Shown here one piece after another: positions 52,429-60,050 of a stretch of 64,000 bases of DNA. Positions within the stretch are counted from its first letter, which is position 1. Every line of letters starts with the position of its first letter. Source of the stretch: an uncultured Lachnospiraceae bacterium (GTDB lineage Bacteria > Bacillota > Clostridia > Lachnospirales > Lachnospiraceae); NCBI GenBank assembly GCA_910586755.1, contig CAJUJM010000070.1:1-64000 (forward strand), given 5' to 3'. Under the pieces are notes generated by a model. The model had not been told where the DNA came from and made no database searches. It was given only the letters and a program-made list of their open reading frames with translations. The translations under genes and the position numbers were made by a program.

Positions 52429-53661
52429 ATGAATAATCAAAAGTTTTACCACTACATTTGTTGGGGAGTGACGGCATTTTTGGTGATAGCCGCCAGCATT
52501 GCGTTTTGTTTTGTATTGCTGAAATTCAAAGCGATAAAGGATGCTTTTTCTATGCTTTTAGATATTCTGGCGCCGGTTATTTACGGAGCAGTCCTGGCCT
52601 ATTTGCTGAGTCCTGTTTTTAACCGGTGCGTATCTAAGACAGAGCCGGTGTTTACCAGATGGACAAAAAATGAAAAGCAGGGGATGGCTCTTGCCAAAGC
52701 TCTTGCTACTGTTGCCAGCCTGGTGGTTTTGGCCGCCGTCGTAGTAGGCCTTTTTTCTATGCTCATACCGGAAGTAATAAACAGTATCCAGACAGCTGTC
52801 AACAGCCTTCCTGAGAATATGAGGAACTTGTCTGTATGGGTCTCTCATATGCTGGAAAACAATCCGGAGGCAGAACAGATCGCAATCAGCGCCCTGGACC
52901 GTTTATATGTATGGGCAAGAGGGGTATTGGAGCCCAATCTGGATAAAATTCTGGGCATTATCGGCAACGTATCCTTAGGCGTTATCAGCGTGCTTATCTG
53001 GCTTAAGAATATTCTTATCGGTCTCATCGTAATGATTTATATGCTGAATATCAAAGACCAGTTTGTGGCCATGGCAAAGAAGATCACCTACGGCGTATTT
53101 TCTGTGACCTGGGCAAACCGCCTGATTAAAGAGGCCAGGTATATCCATAAAGTCTTTGGCGGATTTATTATCGGAAAGATCGTGGATTCTCTGATTATCG
53201 GAGTGCTGTGTTTTGTTTGCCTTTCCTTTATGAAGATGCCCTATACCCTGCTGGTCAGCGTAATTGTGGGGGTGACCAACATTATTCCCTTTTTCGGGCC
53301 CTTTATTGGAGCCATCCCCAGCGCTTTTTTGATTCTTTTAGTAAGCCCCATTCAATGCCTGTATTTTTTGATTTTTATTCTGTTGCTGCAGCAGTTTGAC
53401 GGCAACATTCTGGGGCCGAAGATACTGGGGGATTCCACCGGGATTTCCAGTTTCTGGGTGCTGTTTTCTATTTTGCTGTTCGGCGGCCTTTTAGGATTTG
53501 CGGGAATGATTATCGGGGTTCCGGCTTTTGCAGTTATTTACCGGCTTGTCGGGGACATAATCAACGAGCAGTTAAAAAAGAAAAAGCTGTCTGTCCGCAC
53601 CGCGGATTATGGAGACCTGGACTATGTGGAGGTCAAGGATAAAAGCTATAAGAAATTATAA
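52429..53661 (+). CDS. AI-2E family transporter (UPF0118)
   Basis: A 410-residue polytopic protein with about eight membrane segments and the usual soluble loop (about 115-190). GVTNIIPFFGPFIGAIPSAFLILL and LLLQQFDGNILGPKILGDSTGIS are family-diagnostic. Members export autoinducer-2 or act as ion antiporters; substrate unknown. No strong Shine-Dalgarno sequence precedes ATG 52429. It is followed after 27 bp by the SpoIID-domain gene. Confidence 0.88.
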   Translation: MNNQKFYHYICWGVTAFLVIAASIAFCFVLLKFKAIKDAFSMLLDILAPVIYGAVLAYLLSPVFNRCVSKTEPVFTRWTKNEKQGMALAKALATVASLVVLAAVVVGLFSMLIPEVINSIQTAVNSLPENMRNLSVWVSHMLENNPEAEQIAISALDRLYVWARGVLEPNLDKILGIIGNVSLGVISVLIWLKNILIGLIVMIYMLNIKDQFVAMAKKITYGVFSVTWANRLIKEARYIHKVFGGFIIGKIVDSLIIGVLCFVCLSFMKMPYTLLVSVIVGVTNIIPFFGPFIGAIPSAFLILLVSPIQCLYFLIFILLLQQFDGNILGPKILGDSTGISSFWVLFSILLFGGLLGFAGMIIGVPAFAVIYRLVGDIINEQLKKKKLSVRTADYGDLDYVEVKDKSYKKL

Positions 53662-53688
53662 AAATTTTTCATTATTAACGAGGGAAAT

Positions 53689-55959
53689 ATGAGCAAGAAA
53701 TCATTCATTATCCGGATAATGGGGGTTCTTGCTCTCGTTCTTGTATTGATGGCAGTTATCGTAATTTTAGAGCCGGACCGGCAGACTACGGGCATTACCC
53801 GGGCCAGGGCAGCCAAGGCGGTAGCTTTAATGCTGGATTCCAGGGAAGCGGTGCTTGAGTGCAGGAAAGAGGCAGGAGGATCCCATTTTTCCCAAAAGGA
53901 GCAGAACAATTGGTATGTCCCTTATATGGATTATCTGTATGACAAAGGGATTTTGCTGGAAGAGCTGACAGAGCCTACGGCTGCGGCGGCTCAAAAGGAA
54001 ATTACCTATGAAGAAATCAGCCGCCTCACCGGGGCTATCCAAAAGCCTTTGGAGAGCTCTGTAGGCATGGTGCGGAAAAACCGCAGTCATTCCTACCCGG
54101 AGGAAGACTTCTGGCTGCTTTATGACAAACTGGCAGAGGTTTCCGGCTCAGAAGGGGAGGAAGGGGTTCAGACCCTGGATATCCTTTTATATGGCACGCC
54201 CTCTAATATTCACCCTTCAGAGAGCTGGACGGCCTATACCAGCCAGGGGAATTTTCGTTTTGAAGGATTGGCTCTGGATGCCTACATAGATCGCCGGATT
54301 CGGGTTATGGTCCGGGGCAGTGAGATGATTGGGGTCAGAGAACTGCTCTCAGAGGACATTACTTATGAAAACGTATGGCTGGACGACAGCGGGACAGATA
54401 CATTCCGGGTACATCTTGGAACTGTGGCCCGGACTTTTTCGGGAGAAGGCATTGAAAATTTGGAGCAGTTTCAAAACAATCTGGTGGATCTGGAGTTAAA
54501 ATCCGGGAAACTGGTAAAGGTTTCCATTAAAAAGGACACGATTACCGGGACAGTCCTGGCAGTAAAGGAGGACGCCATTGAGATTGAAGGCTATGGAGAG
54601 ATTCCCCTGGACTGGAATTTTAAAGTGCACAAGATTTACGGAGAGTATGAGGAACAGGATCTTTCCGACATTTTGGTGGGGTATGATATCCAGGAGTTTG
54701 TTACTTCCGGAGGAAAGCTGTGCGCGGCCCTTACCACCAGGGCTTTTGATGCAAAAAAGATCCGGGTGCTTCTCTTGGATACCGGATTTCAGTCCCCGTT
54801 CCACCCTTCTGTCACTCTTACAGTGGATACGGATTCACAGCTGTTTTATGGAAAAAAGGAAGAAACCCTGAAAGCAGGCGAGAGCCTGACCTTAAAACCC
54901 GACAGCAAGTACTTAAAAGAAGGACGCCTTACCATTGTTCCGGGGACGGATAAAGGCTGTACCTCCATTACTTCTATTTCCAGAGCCCAGGGGGTTCCGT
55001 CTTACCAGGGCAGTATAGAGATTAAGAAGGAGGCAGAGGGCCTTACCATTGTAAATGACCTCTATCTGGAAGACTATCTAAAAAAGGTGGTTCCCAGTGA
55101 AATGCCGGGGAGTTATGAATCAGAAGCATTAAAGGTGCAGGCAGTGTGCGCCAGAACCTACGCCTACCGTCACATTTTAGGAAACAGCTACAGCAGATAC
55201 GGCGCCCATGTAGATGACAGTACAAATTTTCAGGTTTACAACAATACCGAGGAATCCGCCAGGGCTTCCGAAGCAGTAAATGCTACTTACGGACAGATGA
55301 TGTTTTATGGCGATGAGGCGGTAGAGGCGTTTTACTTTTCCACCTCCTGCGGCCACACCACAGACGGCAGCGCCTGGGGCGGAACCGGGGAAACCACCCC
55401 TTATTTGAAGGCCAGGGAGCTGAGAGACAGAAAAGAATGCCTGGATCTGTCCAGCAACGCGGCTTTTTCGGAGTTTATCAAAAATAAAAATTATCCTGCT
55501 TACGATCAGAGCTTCCCCATGTACCGTTGGGAGGCGGAGATTTCCGCGGATGCCCTTTTAGAAAAGCTGGGGGATCTGGGAGAAATTACCAATATGGAAG
55601 TAAAGAAAAGAGGGGCAGGGGGCATTGCAGAACAGATTGTTATTGAGGGAACGTCTGGATCCAGAGAGTTAAAGGGCCAGACCCAGATTCGAAATGTCCT
55701 GGGAAGCAGCAGTCTGGAAATTAAGAGAAAGGACGGAAAAACTCAAAGCGGATTTGCTATTTTGCCCAGCGCTTACATTTCCATAGAAAAGAGGACAGGA
55801 ACAGACGGCAAAATTTCGTTTTATCTCTATGGCGGCGGCTATGGCCATGGCGTGGGTATGAGCCAGAACGGCGCTCAGGGAATGGCAAAGGAAGGAAAAG
55901 ACTATAAAACTATTTTAAACTTTTTCTATGAAGGGGCGGAGATACGGGAGAGCCGGTAA
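53689..55959 (+). CDS. SpoIID/LytB domain protein
   Basis: A 756-residue envelope protein with an N-terminal signal anchor (about 7-27), a long unassigned region (about 40-430), then the SpoIID domain (about 440-755): GSIEIKKEAEGLTIVNDLYLEDYLKKVVPSEMP, LKVQAVCARTYAYRH, YFSTSCGHTTDG and the closing GGGYGHGVGMSQNGAQGMAKEGKDY. SpoIID-type enzymes are lytic transglycosylases acting on peptidoglycan during engulfment; this one is far longer than SpoIID itself, so it may act in vegetative wall remodelling. CGAGGGAAAT precedes the start. Confidence 0.9.
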   Translation: MSKKSFIIRIMGVLALVLVLMAVIVILEPDRQTTGITRARAAKAVALMLDSREAVLECRKEAGGSHFSQKEQNNWYVPYMDYLYDKGILLEELTEPTAAAAQKEITYEEISRLTGAIQKPLESSVGMVRKNRSHSYPEEDFWLLYDKLAEVSGSEGEEGVQTLDILLYGTPSNIHPSESWTAYTSQGNFRFEGLALDAYIDRRIRVMVRGSEMIGVRELLSEDITYENVWLDDSGTDTFRVHLGTVARTFSGEGIENLEQFQNNLVDLELKSGKLVKVSIKKDTITGTVLAVKEDAIEIEGYGEIPLDWNFKVHKIYGEYEEQDLSDILVGYDIQEFVTSGGKLCAALTTRAFDAKKIRVLLLDTGFQSPFHPSVTLTVDTDSQLFYGKKEETLKAGESLTLKPDSKYLKEGRLTIVPGTDKGCTSITSISRAQGVPSYQGSIEIKKEAEGLTIVNDLYLEDYLKKVVPSEMPGSYESEALKVQAVCARTYAYRHILGNSYSRYGAHVDDSTNFQVYNNTEESARASEAVNATYGQMMFYGDEAVEAFYFSTSCGHTTDGSAWGGTGETTPYLKARELRDRKECLDLSSNAAFSEFIKNKNYPAYDQSFPMYRWEAEISADALLEKLGDLGEITNMEVKKRGAGGIAEQIVIEGTSGSRELKGQTQIRNVLGSSSLEIKRKDGKTQSGFAILPSAYISIEKRTGTDGKISFYLYGGGYGHGVGMSQNGAQGMAKEGKDYKTILNFFYEGAEIRESR

Positions 55960-56007
55960 GCTGATGATCTGCTGCAGAAACTTGTGAAAACTGAAACACA
56001 AAACATA

Positions 56008-56036
56008 TTGACAAAACTTCCATCTCCCCTTATACT
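56008..56036 (+). promoter_or_regulatory. Promoter of the glucose-type PTS gene
   Basis: Perfect TTGACA (56008-56013), 17-nt spacer, TATACT (56031-56036). Confidence 0.88.
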
Positions 56037-56044
56037 TTATATCA

Positions 56045-56081
56045 GTGTGTTACTGATAAAGAAATTCTATCAGGCATAAAC
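56045..56081 (+). promoter_or_regulatory. GlcT-type ribonucleic antiterminator (RAT)
   Basis: GTGTTACTGAT (56047-56057) and ATCAGGCAT (56069-56077) form the partly palindromic RAT. The wording closely matches the B. subtilis ptsG RAT. Its 3-prime end (GGCATAAAC) is also the 5-prime arm of the terminator, so the two folds exclude each other. The antiterminator protein at 58574 is the expected ligand. Confidence 0.85.
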
Positions 56082-56131
56082 TACCTGTAATATGGCAAAA
56101 CTTGCTGTAGAAAGGGGGTTTATGCCTTTTT
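56073..56131 (+). terminator. Regulated terminator in the PTS gene leader
   Basis: GGCATAAAC (56073-56081) pairs perfectly with GTTTATGCC (56118-56126), followed by TTTTT, 56 bp before the start codon. It stops transcription unless the RAT is stabilised. Confidence 0.88.
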
Positions 56132-56186
56132 GTCGTCCATTAGGTAGTTTGTGCTGCACAAATTTAAGCAAAGGTAGGTAAAAGAG

Positions 56187-58424
56187 ATGAAAGACAAAAT
56201 TTTTGGCGTATTGCAGCGGGTCGGACGTTCCTTCATGCTTCCGATTGCGATTCTTCCGGTAGCCGGACTTCTGCTGGGAATCGGCGGTTCCTTTACCAAT
56301 GCAACCATGATCAATGCGTACCATCTGGAAGCGGTTCTGGGGCCTGGCACAGTGTTGAACGGGTTTTTAAACATTTTAAACAGCTGTGGAAACGTGGTGT
56401 TTGATAATCTTCCTCTGCTGTTTGCCATCGGAGTGGCAGTGGGGATGGCAAAGCAGGAGAAGGAGGTGGCAGCCCTGGCCAGCGTGATTGCCTTTTTTAT
56501 CATGCATACAGCGATTCACGCGATGCTGGTGCTTTCCGGCAAGCTGGTGACAGCTCCGGACGTGATGGATGCTGCCGGTAATGCTCTGGCTGGTATGGTG
56601 GGTTCGGTAGAGCAGACCGTAGGGATGCTGGATGGCTCTGTAACAAAGGTCCTGGGCATTTCATCCCTGCAGATGGGCGTATTTGGCGGCGTTATCGTGG
56701 GCCTGGGAGTTGCGGCGCTCCATAACAAGTATTATAAGATTCAGCTTCCACAGGTGATCTCATTTTTTGGAGGAACCCGGTTTGTGCCCATTGTCTGCAG
56801 CGTGGCGTACATCTTTGTAGGAATTTTAATGTACTTTGTGTGGCCGGTTATCCAGACAGGAATCTACAGCCTGGGAGCTTTAGTTAACAGCTCCGGTTAT
56901 GTGGGAACCTGGATTTATGGAATTATTGAGAGAGCTTTGATACCTTTTGGCCTTCACCATGTGTTCTATATGCCTTTCTGGCAGACGGCCGTTGGCGGAC
57001 AGCTGGAGGTAAGCGGACAGATGGTGTACGGCGCTCAGAATATTTTCTTTGCCCAGCTGGCCCATGTGGGAGAAATCGCCCATTTCAGTGTGAATCCCGG
57101 AACCCGGTTTATGACAGGCAAATTCCCCTTTATGATTTTCGGACTTCCCGGGGCGGCTCTTGCCATGTATCAGGTGGCAAAGCCGGAGAAGAAGCAGGCC
57201 GCCGGAGGTCTCCTTATCTCAGCAGCTCTCACGGCAATGCTGACAGGAATCACAGAGCCTTTGGAGTTCACCTTTATTTTTGTAGCGCCGTTTTTGTACG
57301 CGGTTCACAGTGTTCTGGCCGGCGCGGCCTACATGCTGATGCACATTCTCAATGTAGGCGTGGGTATGACCTTTTCCGGCGGTATCATTGACCTTTTGCT
57401 TTTTGGGATTCTGCCTGGCGCAGCAAAGACAAGCTGGTACTGGATTCCGGTTGTAGGCGTGGTCTATTTTGCAGTGTACTTTTTCCTGTTTAAATATTTA
57501 ATTTTGAAATTTGATTTGAAGACGCCGGGGCGGGACGACAGCGAGGAGGTAAAGCTGTACCGCAGAAGTGATGTGGATGCAAGAAAGGCTTCCGGCGACG
57601 GACAATCGTCTGTGGATGAGCGTTCTCAGATGATTCTCAATGGTTTGGGCGGAAGAAAAAATGTGGTGGATGTGGACTGCTGTATTACCCGCCTGCGCTG
57701 TACCGTTAATAAGCCGGAGCTGGTAAATGAAGGGATTTTAAAGAAGACCGGCGCGGCCGGTGTGATCAAAAAGGGACAGGGAGTCCAGGTAATCTATGGG
57801 CCTACCGTTCCCAATATCAAAGCAGATCTGGTGGCCTACCTTCCGTCAGCTCCGGATGTGGAGTACCATGGGGAGGAGCCTGCAGCAGAGGAAAGTAGCG
57901 CAGGCGGAAATGAAACAATAAAAAATGATGCAGCAGAGAGCGCAGGGAAAAAGGCCTCTGACGGAAAAAAGACGCCTCTGTACAGTCCTTTTACCGGCCG
58001 GGTGGAATCCATTGAACATGCGCCGGATGTCACTTTTGCCCAAAAGATGATTGGCGACGGATTTATGGTTATGCCTTCCACAGGAGAAGTGCTGGCTCCC
58101 TGCGATTTGGAAGTGGCATTTGTATTTCCCACAGGTCATGCCATGGGATTGAAGACAAAAGATGGCATGGAGTTTATGCTTCACATCGGCGTGGATACCG
58201 TAAAGCTGGAAGGGAAAGGTTTTGAGCCCCAGGTCAAAGATGGAGATCAGGTGAAGAAGGGTGAATGCCTGCTGAAATTTGATCTGGAATATGTGAAAAA
58301 TAATGCAGTATCAGAGGCCTGTATGGTGATCTATACAGCTTTGCCAGAAGGCGCGTCCATTGTGGTGCCGGAGGAGAAGGAGCTGAAGGCCCTGGATTAT
58401 GCTGCAGATTTGTTTGGTGTGTAA
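56187..58424 (+). CDS. ptsG: PTS glucose-family transporter, IICBA fusion
   Basis: A 745-residue three-domain permease. EIIC with about eight to ten membrane segments covers 1-420 (GVLQRVGRSFMLPIAILPVAGLLLGIG; ITEPLEFTFIFVAPFLYAVH). EIIB (about 475-550) has phosphocysteine Cys499 in DCCITRLRCTV. EIIA (about 590-745) has phosphohistidine His666 in LHIGVDTVKLEG. It imports and phosphorylates glucose or N-acetylglucosamine; the GlcT-type RAT favours glucose. GGTAGGTAAAAGAG precedes the start. Controlled by antitermination. Confidence 0.93.
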   Translation: MKDKIFGVLQRVGRSFMLPIAILPVAGLLLGIGGSFTNATMINAYHLEAVLGPGTVLNGFLNILNSCGNVVFDNLPLLFAIGVAVGMAKQEKEVAALASVIAFFIMHTAIHAMLVLSGKLVTAPDVMDAAGNALAGMVGSVEQTVGMLDGSVTKVLGISSLQMGVFGGVIVGLGVAALHNKYYKIQLPQVISFFGGTRFVPIVCSVAYIFVGILMYFVWPVIQTGIYSLGALVNSSGYVGTWIYGIIERALIPFGLHHVFYMPFWQTAVGGQLEVSGQMVYGAQNIFFAQLAHVGEIAHFSVNPGTRFMTGKFPFMIFGLPGAALAMYQVAKPEKKQAAGGLLISAALTAMLTGITEPLEFTFIFVAPFLYAVHSVLAGAAYMLMHILNVGVGMTFSGGIIDLLLFGILPGAAKTSWYWIPVVGVVYFAVYFFLFKYLILKFDLKTPGRDDSEEVKLYRRSDVDARKASGDGQSSVDERSQMILNGLGGRKNVVDVDCCITRLRCTVNKPELVNEGILKKTGAAGVIKKGQGVQVIYGPTVPNIKADLVAYLPSAPDVEYHGEEPAAEESSAGGNETIKNDAAESAGKKASDGKKTPLYSPFTGRVESIEHAPDVTFAQKMIGDGFMVMPSTGEVLAPCDLEVAFVFPTGHAMGLKTKDGMEFMLHIGVDTVKLEGKGFEPQVKDGDQVKKGECLLKFDLEYVKNNAVSEACMVIYTALPEGASIVVPEEKELKALDYAADLFGV

Positions 58425-58480
58425 GAGAAAAGTTTTACAGGACAAATCCGGGGAAATATGTTAATATTAAGATTAAGAGT

Positions 58481-58538
58481 ATGGCTCAGTTATGCGGCAT
58501 TTTCAGATTAAGAGGTTGTATGGCTGAGCCATATTTTT
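58481..58538 (+). terminator. Terminator between the PTS and antiterminator genes
   Basis: ATGGCTCAG (58481-58489) pairs with CTGAGCCAT (58524-58532), followed by ATTTTT. The large 34-nt loop leaves room for an alternative fold, so it may also be regulated. Confidence 0.75.
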
Positions 58539-58573
58539 CCGAAAGAGTAATCAGTTGGCGGGGGATATAGAAT

Positions 58574-59398
58574 ATGTATCGTGTAATCAAGGTGTTGAAC
58601 AATAATGGCGTACTGGTTTACGATATGAAGAGGGAGGAAGAGGCGATCCTGCTGGGAAACGGAATTGGCTTCGGAAAGCGGGTAAATCAGCGCTTTGAGC
58701 GGGATGAGAATGCCAAGCGCTATACGATTGTAGACCGGGAGGAGAAAAATAGAAGCGGCCGTCAGGTTTTAAGCGGTATGGATATGGAATTTTTGGAGCT
58801 GGCTGGCAGAATCGTGGAACTGGCAAAGACAGAGCTGGGAGAATTAAACCCCAATATTCTGATTCCTCTGGCAGATCACATCGCAGTGGCCGTGGAGCGG
58901 ATGCAGAATGGAATTCTCCTGAAGAACCCTTTCCATGGAGATATCCGAATCCTTTATCCGGAAGAATATAAGATTGCATTAAAGGGCCGGGACATGATAC
59001 AGGAGTCCTCCGGCTGTATGCTGTGCGAGGATGAGGTGGGATATATTGCCCTTCACATCCGGGCCGGGCGGATGGATGAGAAGCTGGAAGAGTCCCTTCA
59101 GATGATCTCCGTGCTGCGAATGGTGGCATTGATGGTAGAAGAGTCTCTGGGAATTAAGCTGGATCCCCACTCCTTTATGTTTGAGAGGTTTATGGCCCAT
59201 CTGCGCTATCTGGTGGTCCGGATCCGGGACGGGGAAGCCATAAGCCTGGATATGGATGAGTATGCAAGAACACGATTCCCTGAATCCTATGCTTTGGCAG
59301 AGAAGATCTGTGTCCGGCTGGGGGAGGAGCTTCACAGACAAGTGCCCCGGGAGGCAGTAGGCCATCTGGGAATACATATTGAGAGACTGCGGATATAA
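58574..59398 (+). CDS. glcT: BglG/GlcT family transcription antiterminator
   Basis: A 274-residue protein of the usual size. The RNA-binding CAT domain (1-57, MYRVIKVLNNNGVLVYD) is followed by PRD1 (about 65-165) and PRD2 (about 170-274). Regulatory histidines are in LADHIAVAVERM and GYIALHIR (PRD1), FMAHLRYLVVR and GHLGIHIERL (PRD2). When not phosphorylated by the PTS at the inhibitory PRD, the dimer binds RAT RNA and prevents termination. Target is most likely the leader at 56045. GGGGGA precedes the start. Confidence 0.92.
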   Translation: MYRVIKVLNNNGVLVYDMKREEEAILLGNGIGFGKRVNQRFERDENAKRYTIVDREEKNRSGRQVLSGMDMEFLELAGRIVELAKTELGELNPNILIPLADHIAVAVERMQNGILLKNPFHGDIRILYPEEYKIALKGRDMIQESSGCMLCEDEVGYIALHIRAGRMDEKLEESLQMISVLRMVALMVEESLGIKLDPHSFMFERFMAHLRYLVVRIRDGEAISLDMDEYARTRFPESYALAEKICVRLGEELHRQVPREAVGHLGIHIERLRI

Positions 59399-59447
59399 AG
59401 ACTATCGGACTATCATGGAACGACTATCATGGAACCAGAAAATTTCA

Positions 59448-59476
59448 TTGACAGCCCCTGATTCCTGTGCTATGAT
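59448..59476 (+). promoter_or_regulatory. rpsO promoter
   Basis: TTGACA (59448-59453), 17-nt spacer, TATGAT (59471-59476). The leader that follows contains a CCGC/GCGG stem (around 59525-59542) and may bind S15 for autoregulation, as in other bacteria; this is inferred only from position. Confidence 0.85.
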
Positions 59477-59570
59477 AGCTAAGTATGAGTAAACGCCGAA
59501 ACTCAGCCGTCCGGAAGACTCCAACCGCGGCTTGGTTTGCGGTAAGTTTTGTTTAAGGAGGATTTTTATC

Positions 59571-59837
59571 ATGATTTCTAAGGAAAAGAAGGCAGCTATT
59601 ATTGCAGAGTACGGAAGAAAGCCTGGCGACACCGGTTCACCTGAGGTTCAGATCGCGATTTTAACCGCAAGGATTACCGAGTTAACCGAGCATTTAAAGA
59701 GCAATCCCAAGGATCATCACTCCAGACGCGGCTTGCTGATGATGGTAGGTCAGAGACGCGGACTGTTAGACTATTTGAAGAAGACCGACCTGGAAGGCTA
59801 CCGTACACTGATTGAGAAGTTAGGCATCAGAAAGTAA
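59571..59837 (+). CDS. rpsO: Ribosomal protein S15
   Basis: An 88-residue protein, the standard S15 length, from ISKEKKAAIIAEYGRKPGDTGSPEVQIAILTARI to the C-terminal LEGYRTLIEKLGIRK. The LKSNPKDHHSRRGLLMMVGQRR segment is the 16S rRNA-binding core. S15 binds the central domain of 16S rRNA early in 30S assembly. ATG 59571 follows AAGGAGGA; the longer frame from 59532 includes leader sequence. The dispersed element begins at its stop codon. Confidence 0.98.
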   Translation: MISKEKKAAIIAEYGRKPGDTGSPEVQIAILTARITELTEHLKSNPKDHHSRRGLLMMVGQRRGLLDYLKKTDLEGYRTLIEKLGIRK

Positions 59838-59940
59838 ACCTTCATGCGCCCGACAGCAGACGCACCACCGTACATGAAAGTCTGGCGGGCGCATCTGGCA
59901 TACCTGAATGCATGCTGCCTGTTCGGCGGCGGACTTTTTA
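59836..59940 (+). repeat. Dispersed ~100-bp structured element, copy 3
   Basis: ATGCGCCCG (59844-59852) pairs with CGGGCGCAT (59886-59894); inside, CAGAC pairs with GTCTG. The 3-prime hairpin has GCTGCC/GGCGGC, where a C-to-T change gives a G-T wobble and keeps the stem, then GGACTTTTTA. It overlaps the rpsO stop codon and lies between rpsO and pnp. Confidence 0.8.
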
Positions 59941-60050
59941 AAGTATTTTCGGTTCTGTTAGGGTGGAGATTTATCTCCGCCCTACACTTGTATCATAGGA
60001 GTTTTTATTTCAGAAGGATTCTTTGTTAGATATAAAAAAGGAGACACAAT

